Assembly: GCA_905234685.1 (NCBI GenBank)
Contig: CAJOIR010000004.1
Location: 1 to 64,000 of the forward strand
DNA: 64,000 bases
Direction: 5' to 3'
DNA from: Paludibacteraceae bacterium
GTDB taxonomy: Bacteria > Bacteroidota > Bacteroidia > Bacteroidales > Paludibacteraceae
The translations under genes were made by a program, and so were the position numbers. Positions 1 through 8,632 of this stretch are shown here, piece after piece. The notes below the pieces were generated by a model, which did not search any database, was not told where the DNA came from, and worked only from the letters and a program-made list of their open reading frames with translations. How positions within the stretch are numbered: position 1 is the stretch's first letter; each line of letters starts with the position of its first letter.

Positions 1-3
1 TTG

Positions 4-87
4 TGCGCAGGATGAGACTCGAACTCACACGGCCTCGCGACCACTACCCCCTCAAAGTAGCGTGTATACCAATTTCACCACCTGCGC
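4..87 (-). tRNA. tRNA-Leu (anticodon GAG)
   Basis: The minus strand folds as a class II tRNA. The 7-bp acceptor stem GCGCAGG/CCTGCGC is at 81-87 and 5-11. The anticodon arm has loop TTGAGGG, giving anticodon GAG (codons CUC/CUU). There is a long variable arm and a TTCGAGT T-loop. The discriminator base is A (position 4). CCA is not encoded; CAA follows. It is the last of three tRNA genes in the local cluster. Confidence 0.95.
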
Positions 88-90
88 TCT

Positions 91-117
91 CAAAATCACA
101 AACGAGTTGTGATTTTG
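91..117. repeat. Inverted repeat between the two tRNA-Leu genes
   Basis: Perfect 11-bp inverted repeat, CAAAATCACAA at 91-101 and TTGTGATTTTG at 107-117, with a 5-nt loop. A degenerate copy (two mismatches) is at 299-325, upstream of the second tRNA-Leu. There is no strong T-tract after it on the minus strand, so a processing hairpin fits better than a terminator. The role is unknown. Confidence 0.55.
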
Positions 118-146
118 TTATATCAGTATTCAAATATCACTCTTTG

Positions 147-228
147 TGCCCAGAACAGGACTCGAACCTGCACGCCTCGCGACATACGCACCTGAAACGT
201 ACGCGTCTACCAATTCCGCCACCTGGGC
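147..228 (-). tRNA. tRNA-Leu (anticodon CAG)
   Basis: Class II tRNA on the minus strand. The acceptor stem GCCCAGG (222-228) pairs with TCTGGGC (148-154) with one G-T pair. The anticodon loop is TTCAGGT, giving CAG (codon CUG). It has a long variable arm and a GTTCGAGTC T-arm, discriminator A at 147, and no encoded CCA. It lies 59 nt upstream of tRNA-Leu(GAG) and is probably co-transcribed with it. Confidence 0.95.
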
Positions 229-362
229 CTCGCGTCAGGCACTTCATTCGCACGGACTGAAGAGTTCGTCTTCATTGAGCGATGAAGGCCTTCGCTCTCA
301 AAATCACAAGCGGGTTGCAATTTTGAATCTCTTTACAAGAACGAGTCTTGCTCGGATTTGAG

Positions 363-387
363 AAAAAAAGCAGAACACAAGTTCTGC
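363..387 (-). terminator. Rho-independent terminator after tRNA-Gly
   Basis: On the minus strand GCAGAAC (387-381) and GTTCTGC (376-370) form a perfect 7-bp stem with loop TTGT, followed at once by seven T (369-363). It starts 12 nt past the 3' end of tRNA-Gly, so it should end or attenuate that transcript before the two tRNA-Leu genes. Confidence 0.8.
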
Positions 388-398
388 TCTCTTCCTTG

Positions 399-471
<73 letters not shown>

Positions 472-511
472 AATATGTGTGAGAACACGCGCTTTTTGTC
501 GAAAGCGGGTG

Positions 512-543
512 CAAAGGTACAGCAAGTTTTTCAACTGTGCAAA
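512..543 (-). promoter_or_regulatory. Bacteroidetes-type promoter of tRNA-Gly
   Basis: Reading the minus strand: TTTG (543-540), a 20-nt spacer, then TACCTTTG (519-512). This is an exact match to the Bacteroidetes -33/-7 consensus. Transcription should begin near 505, about 35 nt before the mature 5' end of tRNA-Gly. Confidence 0.8.
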
Positions 544-624
544 TTATTTTTCAAAAAAATGCATTTTTCCTGTATTTTGTCTGCAAGACCTCTCGAAAGG
601 CAGCACAAGGGTAGCGGAAAGGAA

Positions 625-655
625 TAAAGACCTCCGTCAGTTGACGGATGACAGA
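625..655. repeat. 31-nt repeat with palindromic core, copy 1
   Basis: Identical over 31 nt to 56907-56937. The core is TCCGTCA-GT-TGACGGA, a 7-bp inverted repeat around 2 nt. Both copies lie in the spacer beside a BspA-like LRR gene: this one past the 3' end, the other upstream of the 5' end. It may be a small dispersed element or a protein-binding site. Confidence 0.7.
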
Positions 656-768
656 GTATAGACACAGAGTAACACGACAAACGCTGTTTTGTGTCCTGAG
701 GATTCGTTGCAGTAGTATGATATTGTTACACATTACTGCTGTTGCGACCTATCGCAGCAGCAGTAATG

Positions 769-796
769 CATAATTCATAATCCATAATGCATTATT
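769..796. repeat. 7-bp array over the LRR gene stop codon
   Basis: Four successive heptamers CATAATT, CATAATC, CATAATG, CATTATT. The array covers the last codons and the stop of the LRR gene, so the C-terminal residues IMHYGL are encoded by repeat DNA. Confidence 0.55.
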
Positions 797-3700
797 GCAG
801 TGTCGGCAACGGTGATGATGAAGAGTCCCGTGCCGGAGAGACGGATATGCTCATCGCTACCTGAGTAGAGTTGCTGACCCATGAGGTTATACACACTGAT
901 TTCACGATGGTCTGCATTGTGTATCACTCCGTCAGCGACAGTGATGCCGAAGTCACCTGATAAATCATCAACGGCAGTCTCATCCTCAATACATTCTGCA
1001 AAGGCGAACTTACTCCACTGGGCATGTTCGCGATACAACTGCTCACAACTGCAATGCACAGTGAGTTGTGCGTCATAGGTCTTGAAAGGCTTGTAGTTGT
1101 CATCCAATTCAGGCGGTGTAAGGGCATGGCAAGTGATATGTGCAAGCGACGACTCGGCACGCCAGCACATGAATGCATAATTCTCTATCTTTGTAAGCGT
1201 GGAGGGTAATTCTATCGTCTCAAGACTTATGCAGTCGGTGAATATATGTGAGGGCAGCACGCTTATTCCTTCAGGAATGACTAAACTCTTCAGTGAATAG
1301 CAACTGCTGAACATCTGGATTGCGAGAGAAGTGACACCTTCGGATATCACCACCTCGGTCAGCGACTCGCAACCGGAGAAGGCGCTTGACCCTATGGTTT
1401 GCAGTGTGGCGGGCAGGATGAGGCTTGTAAGCGACCTGCAGTTGCCGAATGCATCATCACCTATGCTCGTCAGACCGTCAGGCAAGACAATCTCCTGAAG
1501 GCTTGCGTCGGAAAGGAAGGCATAGTTTCCGATAGCAAGCAGTGTGGAAGGCAGTGTCACATGCTCAAGGCTTTCGCAATAGGAGAAAGCAACCTCTCCT
1601 ATCTCTTTCACTCCTTCGGGCACAATGATATTCCTTACCCCCATGTTCATACAGATATAGTCCGGTATAAGTTCCACCTCACTGCCGAACTCCAAATATG
1701 TTATATTCTTCCGCAATTCGTTATCGCTGGAGAACCAGGATATTCCCCTCATGTTTTTCACATTCCATTTGACGGCTTTCAGGCTCTTCAGGTTGCCGAA
1801 TGTGTCGCCATATTCACCTGTCTGCGCTATCTCCGTTATGCCGTTGTCAATAACGAGTGTATCAACATCAGGGGCAAAGACCTCATACTCGCTGTTGTAT
1901 GTCATGGCACCGGTGCCGTGAATACGCAGTGTACGTGTGGCTACGGTGTAGGTCCAGAAAGCGTTCTCTCCGCACTTGCCAGTATATTCAGCCTGAGGCA
2001 GCATCTGTATGTCGAAGTCTTTCCACACCTCTGCAGTGCGGTACGCCAGCACATTGTCGTAGGGTACCCAGAGAGCAGTTGAAGGCCGGTCAATACCTTC
2101 AAAAATATTGGCATTGACGGCAGGAGGCACGGGTGCATAAATGGTTATGGCGTTTATGCCGGTGCAGCCGCTGAATGCCTCTTCGCCTACGGTCTTTAGT
2201 GAGGCAGGCAGAGTGATTTCCTTCAGATCCGACATCTTGTAGCACAACTTGCCCGGGATATGCTCCACCTTGTCGCCGAAGACAATGGTGTCGATAAGTA
2301 TGAGGTCATCCTCTCCCCATGAATTGAATTCATAGAAAGGCGTAATGTTGAGGTTGTCCAGGAAGTCGTTGCATGTGACAGGCAGCCATGTCACTTTCCC
2401 GAGTGCTGTGCAACTGTTAAACAATGATGCACTGTTCATATATCCCCAGATATCGATAGTGCGCACAGCCTCGGGTATGGTGATTTCCTTAATAGAACTG
2501 CAGCCTGCAAAGGCTCCTGCGCCTATGCTGTCCACCGTCTCCGGCAAACGGATTTCCTGCAGGTTCTCGCAGAACCACAAGGCGAAGTCGCCTATATACT
2601 TCAGTTTCGAGTCAGGGGCGAATGTCAGTTTCCTGAGTTGTCGGCTCTCGTCGAACACACGCCTTGGCAGACAGGTCACACCCGACGGAATATACAGACT
2701 GTCCACAGCACCGCAACCCGAGAAAGCTGATCTACCAAGGTTGACCAACGAGAGTGGCATACGGTAGTTGGTAAGAGCGGTGCAATTTAGGAAAGCATAG
2801 TCACCTATATCGGTCACTCCGTCAGGCAGAGAGAAAGAGGTCATCTTGCTGCACTTCTCAAAGGCACGCTCACCTACCTGCTTCAATGCGGAGGGCACGT
2901 TGATGTCTGTGAGGTTTGTGCAGTTGGCGAATGCGTTGGAATCTATGCCCGTTATCTTGTCCGACAGCCTTATGCTCTGCAGTGCATTACAGTTATAGAA
3001 GGCATTGTTACCGAGACTTGTCACACCATCAGACATGGTGACAGTCTGCAGACCTGAGCAGGAGTGGCACACACCATCGCCGATAGTTTGTACAGAGGCG
3101 GGGAATGTCACCGCTGTCATCTGCGTCATTCCCTGCATAAGCCATGCGGGCACATGCTCCACCTCACTGCCGAAAGTGAAAGAGGTTATCTGACCTGCTA
3201 TGCTGTGGAAGGGTCCCATGTCTTTTTCTGCGTCACTCGCATTGCGCGGATTCCACATTATGCGGCTCATCAGAGGGCACTCGCTGAAGATGTCGGCACC
3301 TATGCTCCTGAGACTTGCAGGTATGACAGCCTCCTCCAGTTTGGAGCAGCCGCTGAAAGCATTTGTCCCCAGGCTGGTCAGCGCGTCAGGCAGTGTGACA
3401 CCCGTCAGAGAAGAACAGCCCGAGAAAGCCATCTGTCCTATACTTCTCAGAGAAGATGGCAGATTCGCTGTCTTCAGAGCAGTACAGCCGTTGAAAGCCC
3501 TGGCTCCTATGATTGTCAGTTTGTCGGGCAGAGCTATGGTTTCAAGAGAAGTACAACCGGAAAAACAGTCGAGGCTGATTTCGGTGACATTGCCAAAGTC
3601 CACATTTTTCAAATCCGTGTTTCTCTCGAACATACTCTGACCTGTCACGCTGGTAAGCACCGCATTCTCGATAGAGGTACAATAGTAGAAACACCGATTG

Positions 3701-4557
3701 CCTATGTATGTCACTGACGAGGGTATGCTCATGGATGTTATGGTGTAGCACGAATAGAAAGCCTCATCGCCTATGCTCTGCAATCCGTTGTTCAGCGTGA
3801 CAGAGGTCATGCCGGTGCACATGTAGAAGCAGTCATCGCCTATGCTGCGCAACGTGGAAGGCATAGTGAGTGACTTGAGGTTGCGCATCCAGGACATAGC
3901 CCATGCGCCTATACTTGTCAGTCCTTCAGGCAAGGTGACTGACTGCAATGACGTGGCATAGCAGAAGCCGTAGTCGTCTATCGCAGTCACTGTGGAAGGC
4001 ACGGTGAAACTTGTCTCGTCTGCAGTGCGCAGATATGACAACAGTCGCGTCTTGGCCTTGTCATACAGTGCACCGCTTTCTATTGTGTAATAGGAATTGG
4101 CAGGGTCGATGCTTACGGCCGACCTGTAGCCTCCGCAGAAGGCGGCAGTGCGTATCTCGCTGACTGAAGCCGGTATGGTAATAGAAGACCCTGCGGGAAT
4201 GTACTGGAAGGCATGACTGCCTATACGCGTCAGAGTGCTCGGCAGGGTGAAATGTACAACATTATTGTATACACTGGACATAGCGAAAGCCCAGTCGCCG
4301 ACAGTAGTGACACCCTCGCCGATAACCACGTTTTGCAGACTGCCCCATGGTGAATGGTCATCAAGGGAGGTGTTTCCGTCGTAGTCGTGCATCGGACCCG
4401 TGCCTGTGATGGTGAGATAACCTGTGGACGTGTCGTATTCATAACTGACATTGTCGCCGCACTTACCTCTGGTGATTATACTGAATGCGCTGACCGTACT
4501 AAACAGACATGCTGCTGCAAGGCATATACACCTTGCATTAAAAATTGTGTGTTTCAT
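775..4557 (-). CDS. BspA-like leucine-rich-repeat surface protein (1260 aa)
   Basis: A Sec signal peptide (about residues 1-24) is followed by two blocks of BspA/LRR_5 repeats of about 23 residues, with recurring motifs such as LPxxLTxIGxxAFxGC. Each block opens with a related cap, GKCGxN...GTGxM (near residues 31 and 860), so the protein looks internally duplicated. Residues from about 1190 carry a T9SS type A-like sorting region (ISVYNLMGQQLY...GLFIITV), and the last residues look degenerate. BspA family proteins are cell-surface adhesins of Bacteroidetes and other mucosal microbes; binding to host or partner cells is an inference here. Its ATG overlaps the stop of the upstream PnuC-like gene by 4 nt (ATGA), so the two are probably translated together. 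Confidence 0.85.
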   Translation of the reverse strand: MKHTIFNARCICLAAACLFSTVSAFSIITRGKCGDNVSYEYDTSTGYLTITGTGPMHDYDGNTSLDDHSPWGSLQNVVIGEGVTTVGDWAFAMSSVYNNVVHFTLPSTLTRIGSHAFQYIPAGSSITIPASVSEIRTAAFCGGYRSAVSIDPANSYYTIESGALYDKAKTRLLSYLRTADETSFTVPSTVTAIDDYGFCYATSLQSVTLPEGLTSIGAWAMSWMRNLKSLTMPSTLRSIGDDCFYMCTGMTSVTLNNGLQSIGDEAFYSCYTITSMSIPSSVTYIGNRCFYYCTSIENAVLTSVTGQSMFERNTDLKNVDFGNVTEISLDCFSGCTSLETIALPDKLTIIGARAFNGCTALKTANLPSSLRSIGQMAFSGCSSLTGVTLPDALTSLGTNAFSGCSKLEEAVIPASLRSIGADIFSECPLMSRIMWNPRNASDAEKDMGPFHSIAGQITSFTFGSEVEHVPAWLMQGMTQMTAVTFPASVQTIGDGVCHSCSGLQTVTMSDGVTSLGNNAFYNCNALQSIRLSDKITGIDSNAFANCTNLTDINVPSALKQVGERAFEKCSKMTSFSLPDGVTDIGDYAFLNCTALTNYRMPLSLVNLGRSAFSGCGAVDSLYIPSGVTCLPRRVFDESRQLRKLTFAPDSKLKYIGDFALWFCENLQEIRLPETVDSIGAGAFAGCSSIKEITIPEAVRTIDIWGYMNSASLFNSCTALGKVTWLPVTCNDFLDNLNITPFYEFNSWGEDDLILIDTIVFGDKVEHIPGKLCYKMSDLKEITLPASLKTVGEEAFSGCTGINAITIYAPVPPAVNANIFEGIDRPSTALWVPYDNVLAYRTAEVWKDFDIQMLPQAEYTGKCGENAFWTYTVATRTLRIHGTGAMTYNSEYEVFAPDVDTLVIDNGITEIAQTGEYGDTFGNLKSLKAVKWNVKNMRGISWFSSDNELRKNITYLEFGSEVELIPDYICMNMGVRNIIVPEGVKEIGEVAFSYCESLEHVTLPSTLLAIGNYAFLSDASLQEIVLPDGLTSIGDDAFGNCRSLTSLILPATLQTIGSSAFSGCESLTEVVISEGVTSLAIQMFSSCYSLKSLVIPEGISVLPSHIFTDCISLETIELPSTLTKIENYAFMCWRAESSLAHITCHALTPPELDDNYKPFKTYDAQLTVHCSCEQLYREHAQWSKFAFAECIEDETAVDDLSGDFGITVADGVIHNADHREISVYNLMGQQLYSGSDEHIRLSGTGLFIITVADTAIMHYGL

Positions 4558-6179
4558 ATCCTATTTTCTTTTATTTCGTAACTCATTCGTTTGCCAGTCT
4601 TACGACGCTCGGTAGTGTACCAGTCGCTGTAGTCTTCGCCATAGGCTTCGGCAGCGTCGCAGTAGTCATCGCTGCGGGAATGGTGTTCCTCGTAGAACTC
4701 ATATGGTTGGATAACGACCTGAACGAGGTTCTTGTATTTGTGTGCATCATTCTGCAGGTCTTCTATGAAACGCTCAGGGAATTCAGAGGGCTTGTATGCC
4801 TTGTATGTCTCGCATATCGCGCCGTCATAGGAGAGCATGACCTCCAACTCGTTCTCTCCGTCCTTATATTCAGCCCACTGTTCCTGTCGGCTGATAGTCC
4901 GGAAGCACTCCGGCAGAGTGTAGCATTGGGACTCTTGCTTGAGCCACTGTATGTTGAGGCGCACATCATAGACGGCGCCGCTCTGTATGAACAGGTGTTC
5001 CGCAATGGCAGTGTCTCCCTCGGTGAGCAGCGACACAGGGTATGTCTCACAAGGGTTGAGATGCAAAGGCATGTCATGGTGAATGATGAGCGTCTTACCA
5101 TCGAAGATGTCGTCATATTCGTTTATCCAAGCACGTATCGCGAGTTCGGGTGCGAGCGTGAAGGAGTCGTTGTTGACGGTAATCTCCCAGGGCGTGTCAA
5201 GGGGGTGACGGTCTGCCGAACTGACATTGCTTTCATGTATGATGCCCGGCAACAAGGCACGTTCCTCGTCATCAAGAAGCCGCTCTTCAATGCCTGCAAG
5301 GTCGGTGTTGGTGGCAGTGAGCCAGAGACGGAGTCTGATGTCGGGCATGTGCTGCGGCGTTACATTGCTATTATCTGTCACTATGTACTCGCCTGTGCCG
5401 TGAGGGGGGAATGTTTCTTTCGCAGAAGATGGAGACTTGCCAGTACGCAGCCAGCCGTAGTGCTCAGGCGGAGTGGCTGTTACCCAGTTCCAGCCTGCCA
5501 GAGAGTTGATGACGAGGAAGACAGAGAACAACACAATGGAGAAGGCATTGCCTATGATGACATAAAAGACAATGCCTGAAATGCTGTAGATAATCCAATA
5601 TATCCACGCATCGTTCTTGCGGTAGATAAGCCAGAAGTTGGCAAGCACCGATGATGCTATCATCAGTCCCCCTGTCAGTTTGAGGAGCACAGACTCGGTG
5701 AGAGAGTCATGGTTGATGACGTATGTGACAAGCAGATAATCGCCAAGGACAAGCACTAAGAACACAAGCAGCGACAGCAACATCTCCCGCATTGAGAAGA
5801 AACCCGGTCTGAAGGGTGCATCGTCTGCCGCCGGACGCCTCCACTGGAGTACAGACTTGAGTTGGAAAGGTATGAACACAACGAGTGACAGCAAGGTAAG
5901 GTCGTAGTTGCCCTGAAGGAAGAACTGCAATCCCAGTAACGCCGACATCAGCATACCCGGGTAGAAACCCGTGTAGTTCTGCGGGTCGCGGACAGAGAGT
6001 ACGTATGCCACGCCGATGATGCTTGCCGGTATCCCTATGCACCATGCAGCATCGTCCCAATGTAGCAGACTGACAGACGGCATCAGCCACTCAGCCAACC
6101 ACAACAGACCGAACAGAACTGCGAACATGGCAACGGAGATCAGCGTGTTGTTTAATGTTTTAATCCAAAGTCTTTTCAT
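4554..6179 (-). CDS. PnuC-like transporter with a long soluble C-terminal region (541 aa)
   Basis: Residues 1 to about 240 are membrane-embedded, with about seven hydrophobic segments. They end in a PnuC-like signature: an aromatic-rich W-I-Y-W-I-I-Y-S-I-S helix, then a helix ending FLVINSLAGWNW. PnuC proteins take up nicotinamide riboside or related vitamins by facilitated diffusion. Family members are usually 200-260 aa. Here about 280 mainly hydrophilic, acidic residues follow, rich in W, Y, E and D, with no domain I recognise and ending in a basic tail. The gene overlaps the BspA-like gene downstream by 4 nt (ATGA), an odd partner for a vitamin transporter. The PnuC assignment is likely but remote; the substrate is unknown. 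No standard promoter was seen upstream. Confidence 0.6.
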   Translation of the reverse strand: MKRLWIKTLNNTLISVAMFAVLFGLLWLAEWLMPSVSLLHWDDAAWCIGIPASIIGVAYVLSVRDPQNYTGFYPGMLMSALLGLQFFLQGNYDLTLLSLVVFIPFQLKSVLQWRRPAADDAPFRPGFFSMREMLLSLLVFLVLVLGDYLLVTYVINHDSLTESVLLKLTGGLMIASSVLANFWLIYRKNDAWIYWIIYSISGIVFYVIIGNAFSIVLFSVFLVINSLAGWNWVTATPPEHYGWLRTGKSPSSAKETFPPHGTGEYIVTDNSNVTPQHMPDIRLRLWLTATNTDLAGIEERLLDDEERALLPGIIHESNVSSADRHPLDTPWEITVNNDSFTLAPELAIRAWINEYDDIFDGKTLIIHHDMPLHLNPCETYPVSLLTEGDTAIAEHLFIQSGAVYDVRLNIQWLKQESQCYTLPECFRTISRQEQWAEYKDGENELEVMLSYDGAICETYKAYKPSEFPERFIEDLQNDAHKYKNLVQVVIQPYEFYEEHHSRSDDYCDAAEAYGEDYSDWYTTERRKTGKRMSYEIKENRI

Positions 6180-6241
6180 ATAGTTTTATTAAAAAGTATA
6201 AAGTGAAAAGGAAAAAGCGTTTAAAGAGAGTTAATTGGTGA

Positions 6242-6337
6242 ACTGCCAATTAGCCAATTCTCCAATTTCACAATTAGCCAATTACACAGTTAGCCAGTTA
6301 GCCTATTAACCTTTTAGCCTATTAACCTTTTAGCCTA
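6242..6337 (-). repeat. 8-bp degenerate array A (12 units)
   Basis: Read on the minus strand from 6337 down, every 8 nt is one unit: TAGGCTAA, AAGGTTAA, TAGGCTAA, AAGGTTAA, TAGGCTAA, CTGGCTAA, CTGTGTAA, TTGGCTAA, TTGTGAAA, TTGGAGAA, TTGGCTAA, TTGGCAGT. No insertion breaks the register. It fills most of the spacer between guaD and the PnuC-like gene. Confidence 0.9.
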
Positions 6338-6353
6338 TTCCCCATTTGCCCAA

Positions 6354-6824
6354 TCAATACTCCACCTTGTCGGTGTTCTCTTCCCATGCGCGGAATCCGG
6401 CCAGAGCCTCTTCATGTAGCAGTTGCTCTCCGTGGATGCGACGCTCGTGCATAGGCAGTTCTATCTCGTCGTATATGAACTTGTCATCGAAGTCAATCTT
6501 GGCAGCATCAGCCTGGTTGTTGCCGTAATACATCTTGTCGATATGCGACCAGTAGATAGCACCGAGACACATCGGACATGGTTCGCAACTGGTGTATATG
6601 GTTGTGCCCGAGAGGTCGAAACTGCCGAGTTTCTGACAGGCGGCGCGGATAGCACTAACCTCCGCATGTGCCGTTGGGTCGTTGTTGGCAGTGACACGGT
6701 TGACGCCTGTGGCAAGTATCTTGCCGTCCTTCACTATGACAGCGCCGAAGGGTCCGCCGCCATTATGCACATTCTCTACCGAGAGGCGTATAGCCTCACG
6801 CATGAAGTCTTCTTTAGTATTCAT
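6354..6824 (-). CDS. guaD: Guanine deaminase
   Basis: A 156-aa cytidine-deaminase-fold enzyme that should convert guanine to xanthine and ammonia in purine salvage. The zinc site is His53 with Glu55 (PTAHAEV) and Cys83/Cys86 (CEPCPMC). The flanking sequence (PFGAVIVKDGKI, NDPTAHAEV, LGAIYW, FDDKFIYDEI) and the exact length match Bacillus-type GuaD rather than tRNA deaminase TadA. It lies between two 8-bp repeat arrays, same strand as the PnuC-like gene and the MATE gene. No clear promoter was found. Confidence 0.9.
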   Translation of the reverse strand: MNTKEDFMREAIRLSVENVHNGGGPFGAVIVKDGKILATGVNRVTANNDPTAHAEVSAIRAACQKLGSFDLSGTTIYTSCEPCPMCLGAIYWSHIDKMYYGNNQADAAKIDFDDKFIYDEIELPMHERRIHGEQLLHEEALAGFRAWEENTDKVEY

Positions 6825-6861
6825 TATTGTATGTTGGATTATTTAATTAGTTAACTGGGGA

Positions 6862-6948
6862 ATTGGTGAATTGACAATTACACAATTAGACAGTTCCACA
6901 ATTAACCAGTTAGCCTTTAGCCTCTTAACCTATTAACCTTTTAGCCTA
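6862..6948 (-). repeat. 8-bp degenerate array B (11 units)
   Basis: On the minus strand from 6948 down: TAGGCTAA, AAGGTTAA, TAGGTTAA, GAGGCTAA, a 7-nt unit AGGCTAA, then CTGGTTAA, TTGTGGAA, CTGTCTAA, TTGTGTAA, TTGTCAAT, TCACCAAT. The register is kept apart from one 1-nt deletion. Array A ends in a similar way (TTGGCAGT, TCACCAAT). It lies upstream of guaD and downstream of the MATE gene. Confidence 0.88.
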
Positions 6949-6980
6949 TTTAAATTCGTGTCAAAGGTAAGGATAATTTT

Positions 6981-8324
6981 TCATTCATGCAAATATGTGC
7001 GCTGAAGTCTTCTGAATCGCAGGAGAAACATCAGTGCGGCGAGCGAGAGTGCCACGATGAAGCTCACCCACATGCCGCTGACACCCATGCCCGCAGGGAA
7101 CATGAGCACCCAGCCTAAAGGCAGAGCCACAACCACATAGGCTATGAAGGCATACAGCATAGGCCGCCTGACGTCGGTGATGCCGCGAAGCATGCCTGCG
7201 CCAACGCATTGCAGACCGTCGGCATACTGGAACAGACCGGCAGCGACAAGCAGCGGAGTGGTGATACGTATCACCTCGGTATCGTTGGTGTAAGCCCAGG
7301 GAAGCACCGTACACAGACCTATCATCAGACCCGCGCCGATGGTGTTCATGAAGAGGATGAGGTGAATACTGGCACGTGCCGCCATGCGCATGGCGTGGTA
7401 GTCCTTCAAGCCGTACTGGTGCGACACGCGTATGGTGGTGGCGGCACCGACGCCGAGCGACAGCATAAACGCCACGTCAGCCACGTTGTTGGCTATATGG
7501 TGCGCCGCCAGAGCCTCCTTGCTTATCCAGCCCACCATGATGAATGAGATGGTGAAGAGGACGGTCTCCATGGTGGTCTGGGCGCCTATCGGGAAGCCTA
7601 CCCTGCACAACTCGCGGAGTACCTTGCGGCTGAAGAGCCGCAGACTGCAAAGGGAGAGATATCTGCGCCATTCCGTCTTTGAGCAGATGACAACAAAGAA
7701 GACGACGGGCATAAGCGTACTGGCTGTCATGCTGGCAAGACCTGCGCCATAGGCTCCCATAGGCTGGAAACCCCAGTGACCGAAGATAAGCACCCAGTTG
7801 AGGAGTATATTCAACAAGTTCACGCCAAAGGTGATTATCATTGCCGCCACCGTGTTGCCGAGACCCTCGAGAAACTGCTTTTGCAGACAAAACAACAGGA
7901 AGGGCACAAGACCTATGACACGGGTTATCAGATATGGTCTTGCCGCCTCCGCCACCTCCGGCTCCTGGCCCATCATGTGGAGTAGCGGCACCAATGCCCC
8001 CAGCACAGCGCATGTAACTGTCCCCAGCAAGAGGGTGAACATCGCCCCGTTCTGCAGGAGTGACGCTACACGTGTCGCATCTTTCTGTACGTAGGCATAA
8101 CCCGTGAGAGGGGTCACTCCCATCAGCGCACCCATGGCGAACACCATGAACGTGAAGAAGATGCCGTTGCCGAAACTGACGGCGGCAAGGTCGGTAGTAC
8201 CGTAATGACCCACCATCACGCTGTCGGCAATACCCACAAGGGCGGCGCCGAGTTGAGTCAGCATCACAGGGAACGCCACCCGCAGGTTGCGTCTGTAGTA
8301 CGGTATGTAATCTCTAAAATTCAT
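6981..8324 (-). CDS. MATE family efflux transporter
   Basis: A 447-aa inner-membrane protein with about twelve transmembrane segments. It has the MATE hallmarks of two related halves, with N-terminal PVMLTQLGAALVGIADSVMVGHYG and a matching FPIGAQTTMETVLFTISFIMVGWIS in the second half. MATE proteins export cationic drugs or metabolites in exchange for Na+ or H+; the substrate is unknown here. I chose the ATG at 8324 because AGGAG lies 8 nt upstream; a GTG at 8333 would add three residues. A consensus promoter is at 8347-8378. Confidence 0.92.
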   Translation of the reverse strand: MNFRDYIPYYRRNLRVAFPVMLTQLGAALVGIADSVMVGHYGTTDLAAVSFGNGIFFTFMVFAMGALMGVTPLTGYAYVQKDATRVASLLQNGAMFTLLLGTVTCAVLGALVPLLHMMGQEPEVAEAARPYLITRVIGLVPFLLFCLQKQFLEGLGNTVAAMIITFGVNLLNILLNWVLIFGHWGFQPMGAYGAGLASMTASTLMPVVFFVVICSKTEWRRYLSLCSLRLFSRKVLRELCRVGFPIGAQTTMETVLFTISFIMVGWISKEALAAHHIANNVADVAFMLSLGVGAATTIRVSHQYGLKDYHAMRMAARASIHLILFMNTIGAGLMIGLCTVLPWAYTNDTEVIRITTPLLVAAGLFQYADGLQCVGAGMLRGITDVRRPMLYAFIAYVVVALPLGWVLMFPAGMGVSGMWVSFIVALSLAALMFLLRFRRLQRTYLHE

Positions 8325-8346
8325 ATTCGCCACTCCTATCAGCCGT

Positions 8347-8378
8347 CAAAGATACTGCAATTTGCACAAGTAAACAAA
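8347..8378 (-). promoter_or_regulatory. Promoter of the MATE gene
   Basis: Minus strand: TTTG (8378-8375), 20-nt spacer, TATCTTTG (8354-8347). The expected start is near 8340, giving a leader of about 16 nt to the ATG at 8324. Confidence 0.75.
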
Positions 8379-8384
8379 TATTCA

Positions 8385-8419
8385 GGAATAAGGAGTCAGG
8401 AACAAGGACAAAGGACTAA
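8385..8419 (+). repeat. 7-bp array GGANNAA, copy 1
   Basis: Five heptamers in register: GGAATAA, GGAGTCA, GGAACAA, GGACAAA, GGACTAA. A close copy is at 57396-57423. Each lies a few bases from an 8-bp array. Confidence 0.7.
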
Positions 8420-8422
8420 AAA

Positions 8423-8478
8423 GTGTGGAATTGTCTAACTGTGAAATTGGAGAATTGGCTAAAAGGTTAACCGGTCAA
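8423..8478 (+). repeat. 8-bp degenerate array C (7 units)
   Basis: Plus strand: GTGTGGAA, TTGTCTAA, CTGTGAAA, TTGGAGAA, TTGGCTAA, AAGGTTAA, CCGGTCAA, all in register. It lies in the divergent spacer between the MATE gene and the 5'-nucleotidase-like gene. The remaining bases to 8580 hold nothing I can identify. Confidence 0.85.
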
Positions 8479-8580
8479 ATTTTTGTAGGGGCGACTCAAT
8501 GTGGTCGCCCTTGTGTTGTCAGTTAGCCAACCTAAAACATGAAACATGAAACAAGTGCGGCTGTTCCGCTTCATCGTATA

Positions 8581-8612
8581 TTTGTGAATATGGACTTTTT
8601 TCCTTACCTTTG
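8581..8612 (+). promoter_or_regulatory. Promoter of the 5'-nucleotidase-like / peptidase genes
   Basis: TTTG (8581-8584), 20-nt spacer, TACCTTTG (8605-8612), an exact consensus. The ATG of the lipoprotein gene is at 8633, so the leader is short (about 15 nt). Confidence 0.8.
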
Positions 8613-8632
8613 CACTCAAAACAAATCCTGCC

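Larger units (their letters stand above)
472..774. other. Intergenic region between tRNA-Gly and the LRR gene
   Basis: 303 nt without a credible gene. It holds the tRNA-Gly promoter (512-543), a 31-nt repeat with a palindromic core (625-655), and an imperfect hairpin with arms ATTACTGCTG (732-741) and CAGCAGTAAT (758-767). That hairpin could end the minus-strand LRR transcript but has no T-tract. I see nothing in the rest. Confidence 0.6.

Noticed and set aside
1399..3717. Several plus-strand open frames opposite the LRR gene
   Set aside because: They mirror the repeat structure of the LRR gene and have odd residue composition; they are shadows.
4545..5579. Long open frame on the plus strand (344 codons) opposite the PnuC-like gene
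   Set aside because: It lies wholly antisense to a gene with clear membrane-protein sequence, lacks domain-like composition, and has no promoter.
6242..6337. CRISPR array
   Set aside because: The unit is 8 bp without spacers, and no cas genes are present in the window.
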